From Pseudomonas yamanorum (GTDB lineage: Bacteria > Pseudomonadota > Gammaproteobacteria > Pseudomonadales > Pseudomonadaceae): a stretch of DNA of 47,476 nt. Below, in pieces: positions 8,267 to 15,694 of this stretch. The notes below the pieces were generated by a model that made no database searches, had not been told where the DNA came from, and saw nothing but the letters and a program-made list of their open reading frames with translations. Positions within the stretch are counted from its first letter, which is position 1. Every line of letters begins with the position of its first letter. A program made the translations under genes and the position numbers. The stretch is from NCBI RefSeq assembly GCF_013386765.1, contig NZ_JACARE010000020.1:1-47476 (forward strand), read 5' to 3'.

Positions 8267-9874
8267 TCAGCCCTTCAACTCCGCCAACTGCTTCCATTCA
8301 ATCGAAAACCGCGCCAGGTATTTGCGCAAGCGGTCGGCATCGTTCGGTTGCGCCTTGGCTTGTCGGGAGACGCCGAACAGGCGCCTTCCCGCATCGGAAG
8401 TACTGTCGGACTGGCGGCAGATTTCGATCACGGCGTTGAGTTGCAACTGGTCGAACAGGTCCAGTTCGGTATCGACGCCCAGGCGTGACAGCCAATCGTT
8501 TTGCGGCGACTCCAGGCCCCAGGCATAGCGCAGTCGATCGATTTCTTCCTGGGTCTGGCTTTCGTCGATGCGCCCGCTGTCCGCCAGGGTGGCCATGCGC
8601 GTGATGGACGCCGACAGTTCGCGAAAGTTGCCCAGCCACGCCGCTTCGCTGGAGCAGGCAAAAGCGAGGTAACGCCGGCGTGCTTCCAGGTTGAAGCGCA
8701 CCACCTGACCTTGTTCGCGCGCGTGGCGCTCCAATTCGAAGTCGATGTTGGGCTCGATGTCTTCGCGGCGCCCGGCCAGGCCCGGCAAGTCGAAGGTCCA
8801 GAGGTTGATCCGGGCGTACAGGTCTTCGCGGAACAGCCCTTCGGCGACGCGGCCGCGCAGGTCGCGGTGGGTGCCGGCGATGATCAGGAAGTCGCTGGTG
8901 ACCTCCTGGTCGCCACCGAGGGGGAAGAAGCGCTTCTCTTCGACGGCCTTGAGCAGCATTGCCTGCTCGTCGAGCCCCAGTTCGCCGATCTCATCCAGAA
9001 ACAACATGCCGCCGTCTGCCGCGCGCAACAAACCATCGCGGGCGTTCTGGGCGCCGGTGAAGGCGCCTTTGATATGACCGAACAGTGCCGACATCGCGCC
9101 ATCGCCGCGCAAGGTGGCGCAGTTGACTTCGACGAAGCGCCCCTGGACTTGATGCCGGCTGCGCTTGAGTTCGTAGATGCGCCGCGCGAGGAATGACTTG
9201 CCGGCACCGGTGGGACCGATCAGCAGCATCGGCGCCTTGGAGCGTACGGCTACGCGTTCGATCTGTTCGATGGAGCGGTTGAAGGCCGGGTTGCGGGTGG
9301 CGATTCCGGATTTGAGGAAGGCCAGGCTTTCCAGACGCTTGTGGGCGAAGCGCGATGCGATGCGGTCGTAGCGTGACAGGTCGAGATCGATCAGGGCATG
9401 GGTGCCGGTGGCGCGCTCTTCTTCGTTGCGACGACGAGCCGGGGAGGTCTGGATTAACCGGGCGGGCAGGTAGCGTGCTTCCGTCAGCAGGAACCAGCAG
9501 ATTTGCGCGACGTGGGTGCCGGTCGTGATGTGGACCAGGTAGTCCTCGTGGTCGGTATCGAAGCGGTAAGCGGCGGTGAAATCGTGCAACGCGCCGTACA
9601 CCTCCTCGAAATCCCAGGGGTTCTTCAGGTGCATCGGGTGCAGCCGCACCTCGGTTTCCGGCGATACCTGCTGGATGTCGTCGCGGACTCGCTGAGCCAG
9701 GCTGACGTCGCGGGCATCGATGCCGTGAATCAGTTCGAGGCGATTAATCAGTACCTCTTGCTGCTGGCAGAGGCCCACGCTGGGGCGCCAATGGTTCCAG
9801 CGGTTGGCACCTTTGCCGACCCGGTCGAGGGTTGAGCCGATAAAGCCGATGGCAACGGTGCGTTTTTGACTCAT
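8267..9874 (-). CDS. rtcR: RtcR, sigma-54-dependent activator of RNA repair operon
   Basis: This 535-residue regulator has an N-terminal CARF-type sensor domain (residues 1-185), an AAA+ sigma-54 activator domain (190-425) with Walker A GPTGAGKS (220-227) and the sigma-54 contact loop GAFTGA (270-275), and a C-terminal DNA-binding region. In enterobacteria RtcR switches on rtcBA when its CARF domain binds an RNA-derived ligand. Here it is divergent from rsr-rtcBA, and a sigma-54 promoter lies in between, so the control should be the same. No clear ribosome site precedes the ATG, which suggests weak expression. Confidence 0.95.
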   Translation of the reverse strand: MSQKRTVAIGFIGSTLDRVGKGANRWNHWRPSVGLCQQQEVLINRLELIHGIDARDVSLAQRVRDDIQQVSPETEVRLHPMHLKNPWDFEEVYGALHDFTAAYRFDTDHEDYLVHITTGTHVAQICWFLLTEARYLPARLIQTSPARRRNEEERATGTHALIDLDLSRYDRIASRFAHKRLESLAFLKSGIATRNPAFNRSIEQIERVAVRSKAPMLLIGPTGAGKSFLARRIYELKRSRHQVQGRFVEVNCATLRGDGAMSALFGHIKGAFTGAQNARDGLLRAADGGMLFLDEIGELGLDEQAMLLKAVEEKRFFPLGGDQEVTSDFLIIAGTHRDLRGRVAEGLFREDLYARINLWTFDLPGLAGRREDIEPNIDFELERHAREQGQVVRFNLEARRRYLAFACSSEAAWLGNFRELSASITRMATLADSGRIDESQTQEEIDRLRYAWGLESPQNDWLSRLGVDTELDLFDQLQLNAVIEICRQSDSTSDAGRRLFGVSRQAKAQPNDADRLRKYLARFSIEWKQLAELKG

Positions 9875-9931
9875 GGTGATACCAAAATATATATGACGAT
9901 ATGTAAGGATAAGTAATTTGTGATGCGAATG

Positions 9932-9951
9932 TCACCGCTGCTGAGCGGTGA
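9932..9951. promoter_or_regulatory. Inverted repeat, candidate RtcR binding site
   Basis: TCACCGCT and AGCGGTGA form a perfect 8-base inverted repeat with a GCTG spacer. It lies about 70 bases upstream of the sigma-54 promoter, a normal distance for an enhancer-type activator site. The DNA between the two is very A/T rich and could bend. Function is inferred. Confidence 0.45.
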
Positions 9952-10019
9952 AATGACTAAAATTAAAAATAACTATATAAAACAAATAGATAAAAAATTT
10001 TCACGTTCAAAAAATAAAA

Positions 10020-10036
10020 CTGGCATGGCGGCTGCA
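10020..10036 (+). promoter_or_regulatory. Sigma-54 promoter of the rsr-rtcBA operon
   Basis: The sequence CTGGCATGGCGGCTGCA has GG at 10022-10023 and GC at 10034-10035, ten bases apart as sigma-54 requires, and is close to the consensus TGGCAC-N5-TTGC. Transcription would begin near 10047, about 30 bases before the rsr ATG at 10079. The in-frame ATG at 10025 lies before that point, which rules it out as the start. Confidence 0.8.
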
Positions 10037-10078
10037 ATAACTCTCGCAACGAAACACACAACAGAGCGAGACGCCACG

Positions 10079-11629
10079 ATGGCCAACTCCCAAGTCTTCA
10101 ACACCCAGCAGGCGAAACTGCCTGCATGCGACACCTTGAACGCTACACAGGTACCGGCTTATGCCTACAGCGCCAAGCACAAACTGGCCCAGCTGGCGGT
10201 CACCGGTTGCTTAAACCAGACCTTCCACGCCTCAGCTGAAAGCCAGCTGGACAGCGTGTTGCAACTGGCCGGCGAGCTGGACAGCCGTTATGTCGCCAAG
10301 GTCGCGTGTTATGCCCGCCGCCAGGGCCACATGAAAGACATGCCGGCGTTGCTGTTGGCCGCATTGGTGGCTCAGCGTTCGGTGATGGTGCCGCAGATGT
10401 TCGAGCAGGTCGTGGACAGCGGCAAAATGTTGCGCAACTTCGTTCAAATCCTGCGCAGCGGAGTGACCGGACGCAAATCCCTGGGTTCGCAGCCCAAGCG
10501 CCTGGTACAGAACTGGTTGAACACCGCGACGGAGCGTCAGTTGTTGCAAGCCTCGGTGGGGAATCAACCGTCGTTGGCGGATGTGGTGAAAATGGTTCAC
10601 CCCAAGCCCACTGAACCATGGCGTGAAGCGTTCTTCGCCTGGTTGATCTGGCGGCCAGTGGATGTGCAGGCCTTGCCGGAGTTGACCCGGGCTTTGCTCG
10701 CCTTTCGTAGCGGTTCAAGCACCGAAGTACCAGCGGTACCGTTCCAGTTGCTTGGAAACGAGAAGCTCAGCAAGGAACAGTGGGCTGCCCAGGCCGATAA
10801 CATGGGCTGGCAGGCGCTGCGCATGAACCTCAACACCTTTGCCCGCCAGGGCGCGTTCGAGGTGCCAGGGTTTGCATGGCAAGTGGCGGCGCGATTGGCT
10901 GATGCAGAGGCGATCGCCAAGGCGCGGGTGTACCCGTACCAGTTGCTGGCCGCGTATCGGATGGTGGGAGATGACGTACCGGCGTGTGTCCGGGAGGCCT
11001 TGCAGGATGCTCTTGAGTTGTCCCTGGCCAACGTGCCGGTGTTGCAGGGTTCGGTAGTGGTTTGCCCTGATGTGTCGGGCTCGATGCACAGCCCGGTGAC
11101 CGGTTACCGCGAGGGCGCCACGAGCGCTGTACGCTGCATCGATGTGGCGGCCTTGATTGGCGCCGCGATCTTGCGCAAGCAGCCGGACGCACGCTTGATG
11201 CCGTTTGAAAATCATGTGGTGGATATCCGGCTCAACCCGCGTGACAGTGTGATGAGCAATGCGCAGAAACTGGCAGCTATCGGCGGAGGCGGGACCAACT
11301 GTTCGGCGCCGCTGGCCAAGATAGCCGGCGCCAAAATGAAAGTGGACACGGTGATACTGGTGTCCGACAACGAGTCGTGGATTGATGCAAGGCGCCAGCG
11401 CGGTACCGAAACCATGCGCCAATGGGAACTGATCAAACAGATCAACCCGCAAGCGCGGTTGGTGTGTATCGATATGCAGCCGGGCGCGACGACGCAGGCG
11501 GCGGACCGCCAGGACATTTTGAATGTGGGAGGCTTCAGTGATGCGGTATTTGATGTGATCGCACAGTTCGCCGAAGGGCGCTACGGTGCGCAACATTGGG
11601 TAGAGGCGATTGAAGCAATGGAAGTTTGA
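10079..11629 (+). CDS. rsr: Rsr, Ro60-like TROVE domain protein
   Basis: This 516-residue ring protein is the bacterial ortholog of the Ro60 autoantigen. The TROVE HEAT-type ring covers about residues 15-325 and is followed by a von Willebrand A domain whose metal site DVSGS is at 331-335. Ro60 proteins bind misfolded RNA ends in the ring hole and Y RNAs on the outer surface; in Deinococcus and Salmonella the Y RNA tethers them to an exonuclease. The gene is first in a sigma-54 operon, and the predicted Y RNAs start three bases after its stop codon. Start chosen as first ATG after the predicted transcription start. Confidence 0.93.
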   Translation: MANSQVFNTQQAKLPACDTLNATQVPAYAYSAKHKLAQLAVTGCLNQTFHASAESQLDSVLQLAGELDSRYVAKVACYARRQGHMKDMPALLLAALVAQRSVMVPQMFEQVVDSGKMLRNFVQILRSGVTGRKSLGSQPKRLVQNWLNTATERQLLQASVGNQPSLADVVKMVHPKPTEPWREAFFAWLIWRPVDVQALPELTRALLAFRSGSSTEVPAVPFQLLGNEKLSKEQWAAQADNMGWQALRMNLNTFARQGAFEVPGFAWQVAARLADAEAIAKARVYPYQLLAAYRMVGDDVPACVREALQDALELSLANVPVLQGSVVVCPDVSGSMHSPVTGYREGATSAVRCIDVAALIGAAILRKQPDARLMPFENHVVDIRLNPRDSVMSNAQKLAAIGGGGTNCSAPLAKIAGAKMKVDTVILVSDNESWIDARRQRGTETMRQWELIKQINPQARLVCIDMQPGATTQAADRQDILNVGGFSDAVFDVIAQFAEGRYGAQHWVEAIEAMEV

Positions 11630-11631
11630 TT

Positions 11632-11699
11632 TCACTGGTGCTGAATGCTGACCGGACTACATCAAAAGACGTCTCGTCAACCCTTGTCAGCGTCAGTGA
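11632..11699 (+). ncRNA. Predicted Y RNA 1 (short)
   Basis: The ends 11632-11644 (UCACUGGUGCUGA) and 11687-11699 (UCAGCGUCAGUGA) form 13 continuous pairs, two of them G-U. Inside is an internal loop with AUGC (11645-11648) on the 5' side and ACCCUUG (11680-11686) on the 3' side, then a second helix UGACcGGAC/GUCUcGUCA with one mismatch and a 13-base loop. The AUGC...YUUG module recurs in the two RNAs that follow. Bacterial Y RNA genes are known between rsr and rtcB in Salmonella. It starts three bases after the rsr stop, so it would have to be cut from the operon transcript or have its own promoter. Confidence 0.65.
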
Positions 11700-11700
11700 C

Positions 11701-11775
11701 GGCACGAATGCCTGTGGCTGTACATCTCTGGTAAGCCGGTATGTTCCGGCGCTCAGTCACACTTTTTGTCGTGCC
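11701..11775 (+). ncRNA. Predicted Y RNA 2
   Basis: Helix 1 is GGCACGA (11701-11707) with UCGUGCC (11769-11775). The internal loop has AUGCC (11708-11712) on one side and CUUUUUG (11762-11768) on the other. Helix 2 is UGUGGCUG (11713-11720) with CAGUCACA (11754-11761), eight pairs including one G-U. The distal part holds a GCCGG/CCGGC hairpin (11735-11739 with 11746-11750). The architecture equals that of the RNAs on either side, although the paired bases differ, so pairing rather than sequence is conserved. No tRNA-like arms are seen in this copy. Confidence 0.7.
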
Positions 11776-11791
11776 ACCTTTTTACGATTTT

Positions 11792-11898
11792 GGCAGTGAA
11801 TGCCACGGGTACTCCTTCGTGTCGCAGGTTCGATTCCTGCCCCGGCAACGGGTAGCTCAGTTGGTAGAGCAGCGTATCTGTGATCCCTTGTCACTGCC
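11792..11898 (+). ncRNA. Predicted Y RNA 3 with tRNA-mimic domain (YrlA-like)
   Basis: Helix 1 is GGCAGUGA (11792-11799) with UCACUGCC (11891-11898). The internal loop has AUGC against AUCCCUUG. Helix 2 is CACGGGUAC (11804-11812) with GUAUCUGUG (11874-11882). The distal domain reads as a tRNA with its arms in circular order: T-arm GCAGG/CCTGC around TTCGATT (11824-11840), an acceptor-like stem CCCG/CGGG capped by GCAA (11841-11852), TA at positions 8-9, and a D-arm GCTC/GAGC around AGTTGGTA (11855-11870). The Ro-binding stem takes the place of the anticodon stem. This matches what is known of Salmonella YrlA, which mimics tRNA. Confidence 0.82.
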
Positions 11899-11966
11899 TA
11901 CGGGCCTGGCCCATTTATTCAAGGACTACGCCGCCTGAGTGTGGCGAATGGAAAAGAGTCGAGAAC

Positions 11967-13193
11967 ATGCAAGCACCTACTTTTCAACTGCTGGAAGTTG
12001 CCAACGGCAAGCCCATCAAACTCTGGACCCAAGGAGTGCCGGTGGAGCCGGAAGCTCGCCAGCAATTGATGAACACGGCGAAGATGCCATTCATTTTCAA
12101 GCACCTTGCGGTGATGCCGGATGTGCATCTGGGCAAGGGCTCCACCATTGGCAGCGTGATACCCACCGTGGGCGCGATTATCCCGGCCGCCGTTGGCGTG
12201 GATATCGGCTGTGGCATGATCGCCGCGCGCACCTCGCTGACTGCCGCTGACCTGCCGGATAACCTCCATGGTCTGCGTTGCGCGATTGAAGCGGCGGTGC
12301 CCCATGGTCGAACCAGCGGCCGCAACGGGCGTGACAAGGGTGCCTGGGACAGTATTCCGCAGCAGGCCGATGTTGCGTGGGCGGCATTGCACCCGCGTTT
12401 CAAAAAGATCACCGACAAGTACCCGAAGCTGCTGAAAACCAACAACCGCCAACACCTCGGGACGTTGGGCTCGGGTAACCACTTTGTCGAAGTCTGCCTG
12501 GATGAAGCCAACCGCGTCTGGTTCATGTTGCACAGCGGTTCCCGTGGCGTTGGCAATGCCATTGGCAACCTGTTTATCCAGTTGGCTCAAGAGGACATGC
12601 GTCAGCACATCGCCAACTTGCCGGATCGGGACCTGGCCTATTTCGAAGAGGGCAGTGAGCACTTCGATGATTATGTTGAAGCAGTCGGCTGGGCCCAGGA
12701 CTTCGCCCGGCAGAACCGTGAGCTGATGATGCAGGCGGTGGTTCAGGCGACGCGTAAGGTGATCCACAAACCGTTTGAGGTGGCGCTGGAGGCGGTGAAC
12801 TGCCACCACAACTACGTGCAAAAAGAACGGCATTTTGGTGACGACATCCTGGTTACTCGCAAGGGTGCGGTGTCGGCAAAGAAAGGTGAGTTGGGGATTA
12901 TCCCGGGCTCGATGGGCGCGAAAAGTTTCATCGTGCGCGGGTTAGGTAACGAAGAGTCGTTCTGTTCCTGCAGCCACGGCGCTGGTCGGACCATGAGCCG
13001 CACCAAGGCCAAAAACACCTTCACGGTTGCTGACCAGGTGCGCGCGACGGCCCACGTGGAATGCCGCAAGGACGCCGCGGTAATCGATGAGATTCCGATG
13101 GCCTACAAGGACATCGACCAAGTCATGCACGCCCAGCGCGAGTTGGTGGAAGTGCTGCATACCTTGCGCCAGGTGGTGTGTGTAAAAGGATAG
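11967..13193 (+). CDS. rtcB: RtcB, RNA-splicing ligase
   Basis: This 408-residue enzyme joins RNA ending in 2',3'-cyclic or 3'-phosphate to a 5'-OH end, using GTP and Mn. The metal-site motif DIGCGM carries Cys82, GSGNHFVEV and HSGSRGVGN follow, and the guanylated histidine is His337 in CSHGAGR, the same number as in E. coli. It is preceded by the Y RNA array and followed four bases later by a HEAT-like gene. The ribosome site is weak (GAG about six bases before ATG), and the leader includes the end of the third Y RNA, so RNA processing could influence its translation. Confidence 0.96.
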   Translation: MQAPTFQLLEVANGKPIKLWTQGVPVEPEARQQLMNTAKMPFIFKHLAVMPDVHLGKGSTIGSVIPTVGAIIPAAVGVDIGCGMIAARTSLTAADLPDNLHGLRCAIEAAVPHGRTSGRNGRDKGAWDSIPQQADVAWAALHPRFKKITDKYPKLLKTNNRQHLGTLGSGNHFVEVCLDEANRVWFMLHSGSRGVGNAIGNLFIQLAQEDMRQHIANLPDRDLAYFEEGSEHFDDYVEAVGWAQDFARQNRELMMQAVVQATRKVIHKPFEVALEAVNCHHNYVQKERHFGDDILVTRKGAVSAKKGELGIIPGSMGAKSFIVRGLGNEESFCSCSHGAGRTMSRTKAKNTFTVADQVRATAHVECRKDAAVIDEIPMAYKDIDQVMHAQRELVEVLHTLRQVVCVKG

Positions 13194-13197
13194 GGCA

Positions 13198-14529
13198 ATG
13201 AACAGCATGCAAGCGTTGGAGCGTTATCGGGCATTGGATCTCAATCGTGCTGATGACGCTCAGAGGTATGTACGGGAAGTACTGGCCATCCAGGGCGCAA
13301 ATGAATCCTGGCTCACCCTTAGCAGGTTCGGTAATGGGTATGTCCGGGAAATAGCGGTTCGCGCGCTGGCTGGGCACACCTCGCACCAAGCCCTGGAGGC
13401 ACTGCTGGAACGCCTGAATGATTGGGTGCCGCAGGTTCGCGAGCAAGCGGTGCTGGGGGTTGAACGCTTCCTTGTAGAGGAGCGTGCCGAGTTGTGGTTG
13501 CAGGTATTGGGCGCGGTGCTGGCGTTGGCGGGAAAGGGCCGTGCTGACCACGACCTGACGTTGGCCAAGGTACGCCGTTTGCTGGTAGCGCATCAGGTGC
13601 GGCCGGCCGCGCAAGCCGCTTTTGTTGGCAGCCGTGGCAAGACGGCACGGTTTCTCTTTGAGCTGCTGCAGGATGGCTCGCAGGAGTTGGTGGCGTTGGC
13701 GCTGGAGCATGCCGATGTGTCGGTTCGCCAGCGAGGCGTTGATGCCAGTGCTGGTCTGCCGGCGCCTCAGGCCTTGCCTTTGCTCGAAAAGGCGATGAGC
13801 GACTCTGCCGCCAGCGTACGGGTCATGGTGCTGCGCAGGTTGCTGACGTTGGTCCAGGACCCGCGCGGATACCTGCGTAGTGCACTGCTGGAGGCATCGC
13901 CGGCTATGCGCTCGCTGGCAAGATGGGCAGCCCCTCGCTGGCGGCTGGATTGTCGTGAAGTGCTGTTGGCGCGGCTGAGTGCAGAACCTGCGCAGACTCG
14001 CCGCGAATGGCTGGGATTGATCGGACTGGTCAAGGACCTGAACGAGGTCTCGGTTGACGAGATGATAGTGCCGGCTTTCATGTCGCCATCGCCGCATGTC
14101 CGGCAGTTGGTGCTTGAAGCGCTGGGTGATCGCGGCCTGGCGTTGCAACTCCGGGCCCTAGACGACTCCTCGGCGAAGGTCTTCAGATGTGCAGTGGCGC
14201 TCCTGAACCAGCAGTCGTGGGCGGTTATCGATGGCGCGGTGGAGGCGCTCCTGGATAGTCAGTGGCATGCGTTGCCGGACGATCGTCGGCGAGCACTGCT
14301 AGGGCTCAAGCCGCTATGGAGGCAGCTTGAGTACTTGCTGGAGCGTTTTGCGCTGTCGTCGAGTGATTCGGCCTACTGGCTGGAGAGGGTGAGCGCCTGG
14401 TGTGATGAGCAATACACCCTGGTCGATCCGCAAACGCCCAAGGCAGTACGCGATGCCTTGTTGATGCAGGTCCAGCAATTAGAGGGCGGTGAGTTGCTGC
14501 CTCCTGGGACTTCAAGACGGCTGCACTGA
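13198..14529 (+). CDS. HEAT-like repeat protein in the RNA-repair operon
   Basis: This 443-residue, mostly helical protein has repeated two-helix units, for example VREIAVRALAGHTSHQALEALL, VREQAVLGVERFL and VRVMVLRRLL, that fit HEAT/armadillo-type repeats. No catalytic motif, signal peptide or membrane segment is visible. AAAGGATAGGGCA precedes the ATG, and part of this ribosome site lies in the end of rtcB, so the gene is tightly linked to the ligase. Its place between rtcB and rtcA suggests a scaffold or RNA/protein-binding role in the repair pathway, but the function is not known from the sequence. Confidence 0.8.
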   Translation: MNSMQALERYRALDLNRADDAQRYVREVLAIQGANESWLTLSRFGNGYVREIAVRALAGHTSHQALEALLERLNDWVPQVREQAVLGVERFLVEERAELWLQVLGAVLALAGKGRADHDLTLAKVRRLLVAHQVRPAAQAAFVGSRGKTARFLFELLQDGSQELVALALEHADVSVRQRGVDASAGLPAPQALPLLEKAMSDSAASVRVMVLRRLLTLVQDPRGYLRSALLEASPAMRSLARWAAPRWRLDCREVLLARLSAEPAQTRREWLGLIGLVKDLNEVSVDEMIVPAFMSPSPHVRQLVLEALGDRGLALQLRALDDSSAKVFRCAVALLNQQSWAVIDGAVEALLDSQWHALPDDRRRALLGLKPLWRQLEYLLERFALSSSDSAYWLERVSAWCDEQYTLVDPQTPKAVRDALLMQVQQLEGGELLPPGTSRRLH

Positions 14530-14564
14530 AACAAACGTTGGAGCACTACGCATAAGGAATGGAT

Positions 14565-15590
14565 ATGAACCAGGATGTGATCGAACTGGACGGCGCGATG
14601 GGCGGCGGCCAAGTGTTGCGCAGCGGCCTGAGCCTGTCGATGGTGACCGGGCGTACGCTGCGGATTAAAAATATTCGCGCCAGGCGCAGTCGGCCAGGGC
14701 TGTTGCGTCAGCACTTGACGGCAGTGCTGGCCGCCGCCGAGGTGTGTGGCGCGCGGGTTGAAGGTGCTGAACTGGGTTCCCAGGCGTTGCTGTTCGAGCC
14801 GGGGCGGATCCAGGGTGGGGACTATACGTTCTCTATCGGCACGGCCGGTAGTTGCACCCTGGTATTGCAAACGTTGCTGCCGGCATTGCTGCTGGCTCTG
14901 CAGCCCAGCCGTGTCAGCATTTGCGGCGGCACCCACAACCCGATGGCGCCTCCGGTGGATTTCCTTGAGCGTGCCTGGTTGCCGCAACTGCGGCGGATGG
15001 GCGCCCGGGTCGAGCTGACGCTGGCACGTCATGGCTTTGTACCGGCTGGCGGTGGTGAGCTTGTGGCATTTATACATCCAAGCACATTGATGCCATTGCA
15101 CCTCACTGATCGGGGTGAATTGAAGGGCGCCTGTGCCACCACGTTGAGTGCCGGGCTGCCCGTTCACGTCGCCGAGCGCGAGCTGGAACGTGTTCGTCAG
15201 CGGTTGTCCATCAGCCCGGAGCAGTTGCGCGCGGTGAATCTTGATCCGGAGCATGGGCCGGGCAATGTCCTGTTGTTGGAATATGCTCATGCGCATGTCA
15301 CCGAAGTGTTCAGTGCCTTTGGCCAGGCGCGATTGCGAGCAGAGGCGGTAGCCGACCAGGCTATCGAGCAGGCGCTCGAGTGGCTTGCCAGTGAAGCGGT
15401 CGTCGCCGAGCATCTGGCCGACCAGCTATTGCTGCCGATGGCACTTGCCGGCGGCGGCAGTTTCACCACGCTGCGGATGACCGAGCACTTGCAGAGCAAC
15501 ATGGCGGTGGTCCAGCGGTTTTTGCCGGTGGTTATTGAATGCCACGAGCAAGGCCCTCAATTGCTTAGGATTGAATGCCGGGCGCTGTAG
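14565..15590 (+). CDS. rtcA: RtcA, RNA 3'-terminal phosphate cyclase
   Basis: This 341-residue enzyme converts RNA 3'-phosphate into a 2',3'-cyclic phosphate using ATP, giving ends that can be rejoined. The N-terminus DGAMGGGQVLRSGLSLS and the RxRPGLLRQHLTA motif are typical, and the adenylated histidine is in TEHLQSNMAVVQRF near the C-terminus. Length equals the family norm. The start at 14565 has AAGGA six bases upstream; the ATG at 14559 touches that site. It is the last gene of the operon and ends in a GC-rich hairpin overlapping its stop codon. Confidence 0.96.
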   Translation: MNQDVIELDGAMGGGQVLRSGLSLSMVTGRTLRIKNIRARRSRPGLLRQHLTAVLAAAEVCGARVEGAELGSQALLFEPGRIQGGDYTFSIGTAGSCTLVLQTLLPALLLALQPSRVSICGGTHNPMAPPVDFLERAWLPQLRRMGARVELTLARHGFVPAGGGELVAFIHPSTLMPLHLTDRGELKGACATTLSAGLPVHVAERELERVRQRLSISPEQLRAVNLDPEHGPGNVLLLEYAHAHVTEVFSAFGQARLRAEAVADQAIEQALEWLASEAVVAEHLADQLLLPMALAGGGSFTTLRMTEHLQSNMAVVQRFLPVVIECHEQGPQLLRIECRAL

Positions 15591-15596
15591 CCCGGC
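15577..15596 (+). terminator. GC hairpin at the end of rtcA
   Basis: GCCGGGC (15577-15583) and GCCCGGC (15590-15596) pair around GCTGTA and include the rtcA stop codon. There is no T-run, so it is not a classical intrinsic terminator; it may protect the 3' end or act with Rho. Confidence 0.35.
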
Positions 15597-15694
15597 AAAC
15601 GGGACCGATCTCTAAGCGCTGAGCCGCGACCGTCCGTCTTCTGTCTGCTAATCTGCCGTCGTTGAAATCCCGACCGCCACCCGTGGACCTTCCA

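Noticed and set aside
11841..11883. A normal tRNA gene, suggested by GGGTAGCTCAGTTGGTAGAGC
   Set aside because: The T-arm lies upstream of the D-arm, there is no anticodon stem-loop and no free acceptor end. The element is better explained as the permuted tRNA-like domain of a Y RNA.
11741..11938. 65-codon open frame between rsr and rtcB
   Set aside because: It runs across the Y RNA structures, has no ribosome site, and its sequence is explained by the RNA pairing.
15577..15596. Strong rho-independent terminator after rtcA
   Set aside because: The hairpin is real but overlaps the stop codon and lacks a T-run, so I list it only at low confidence.
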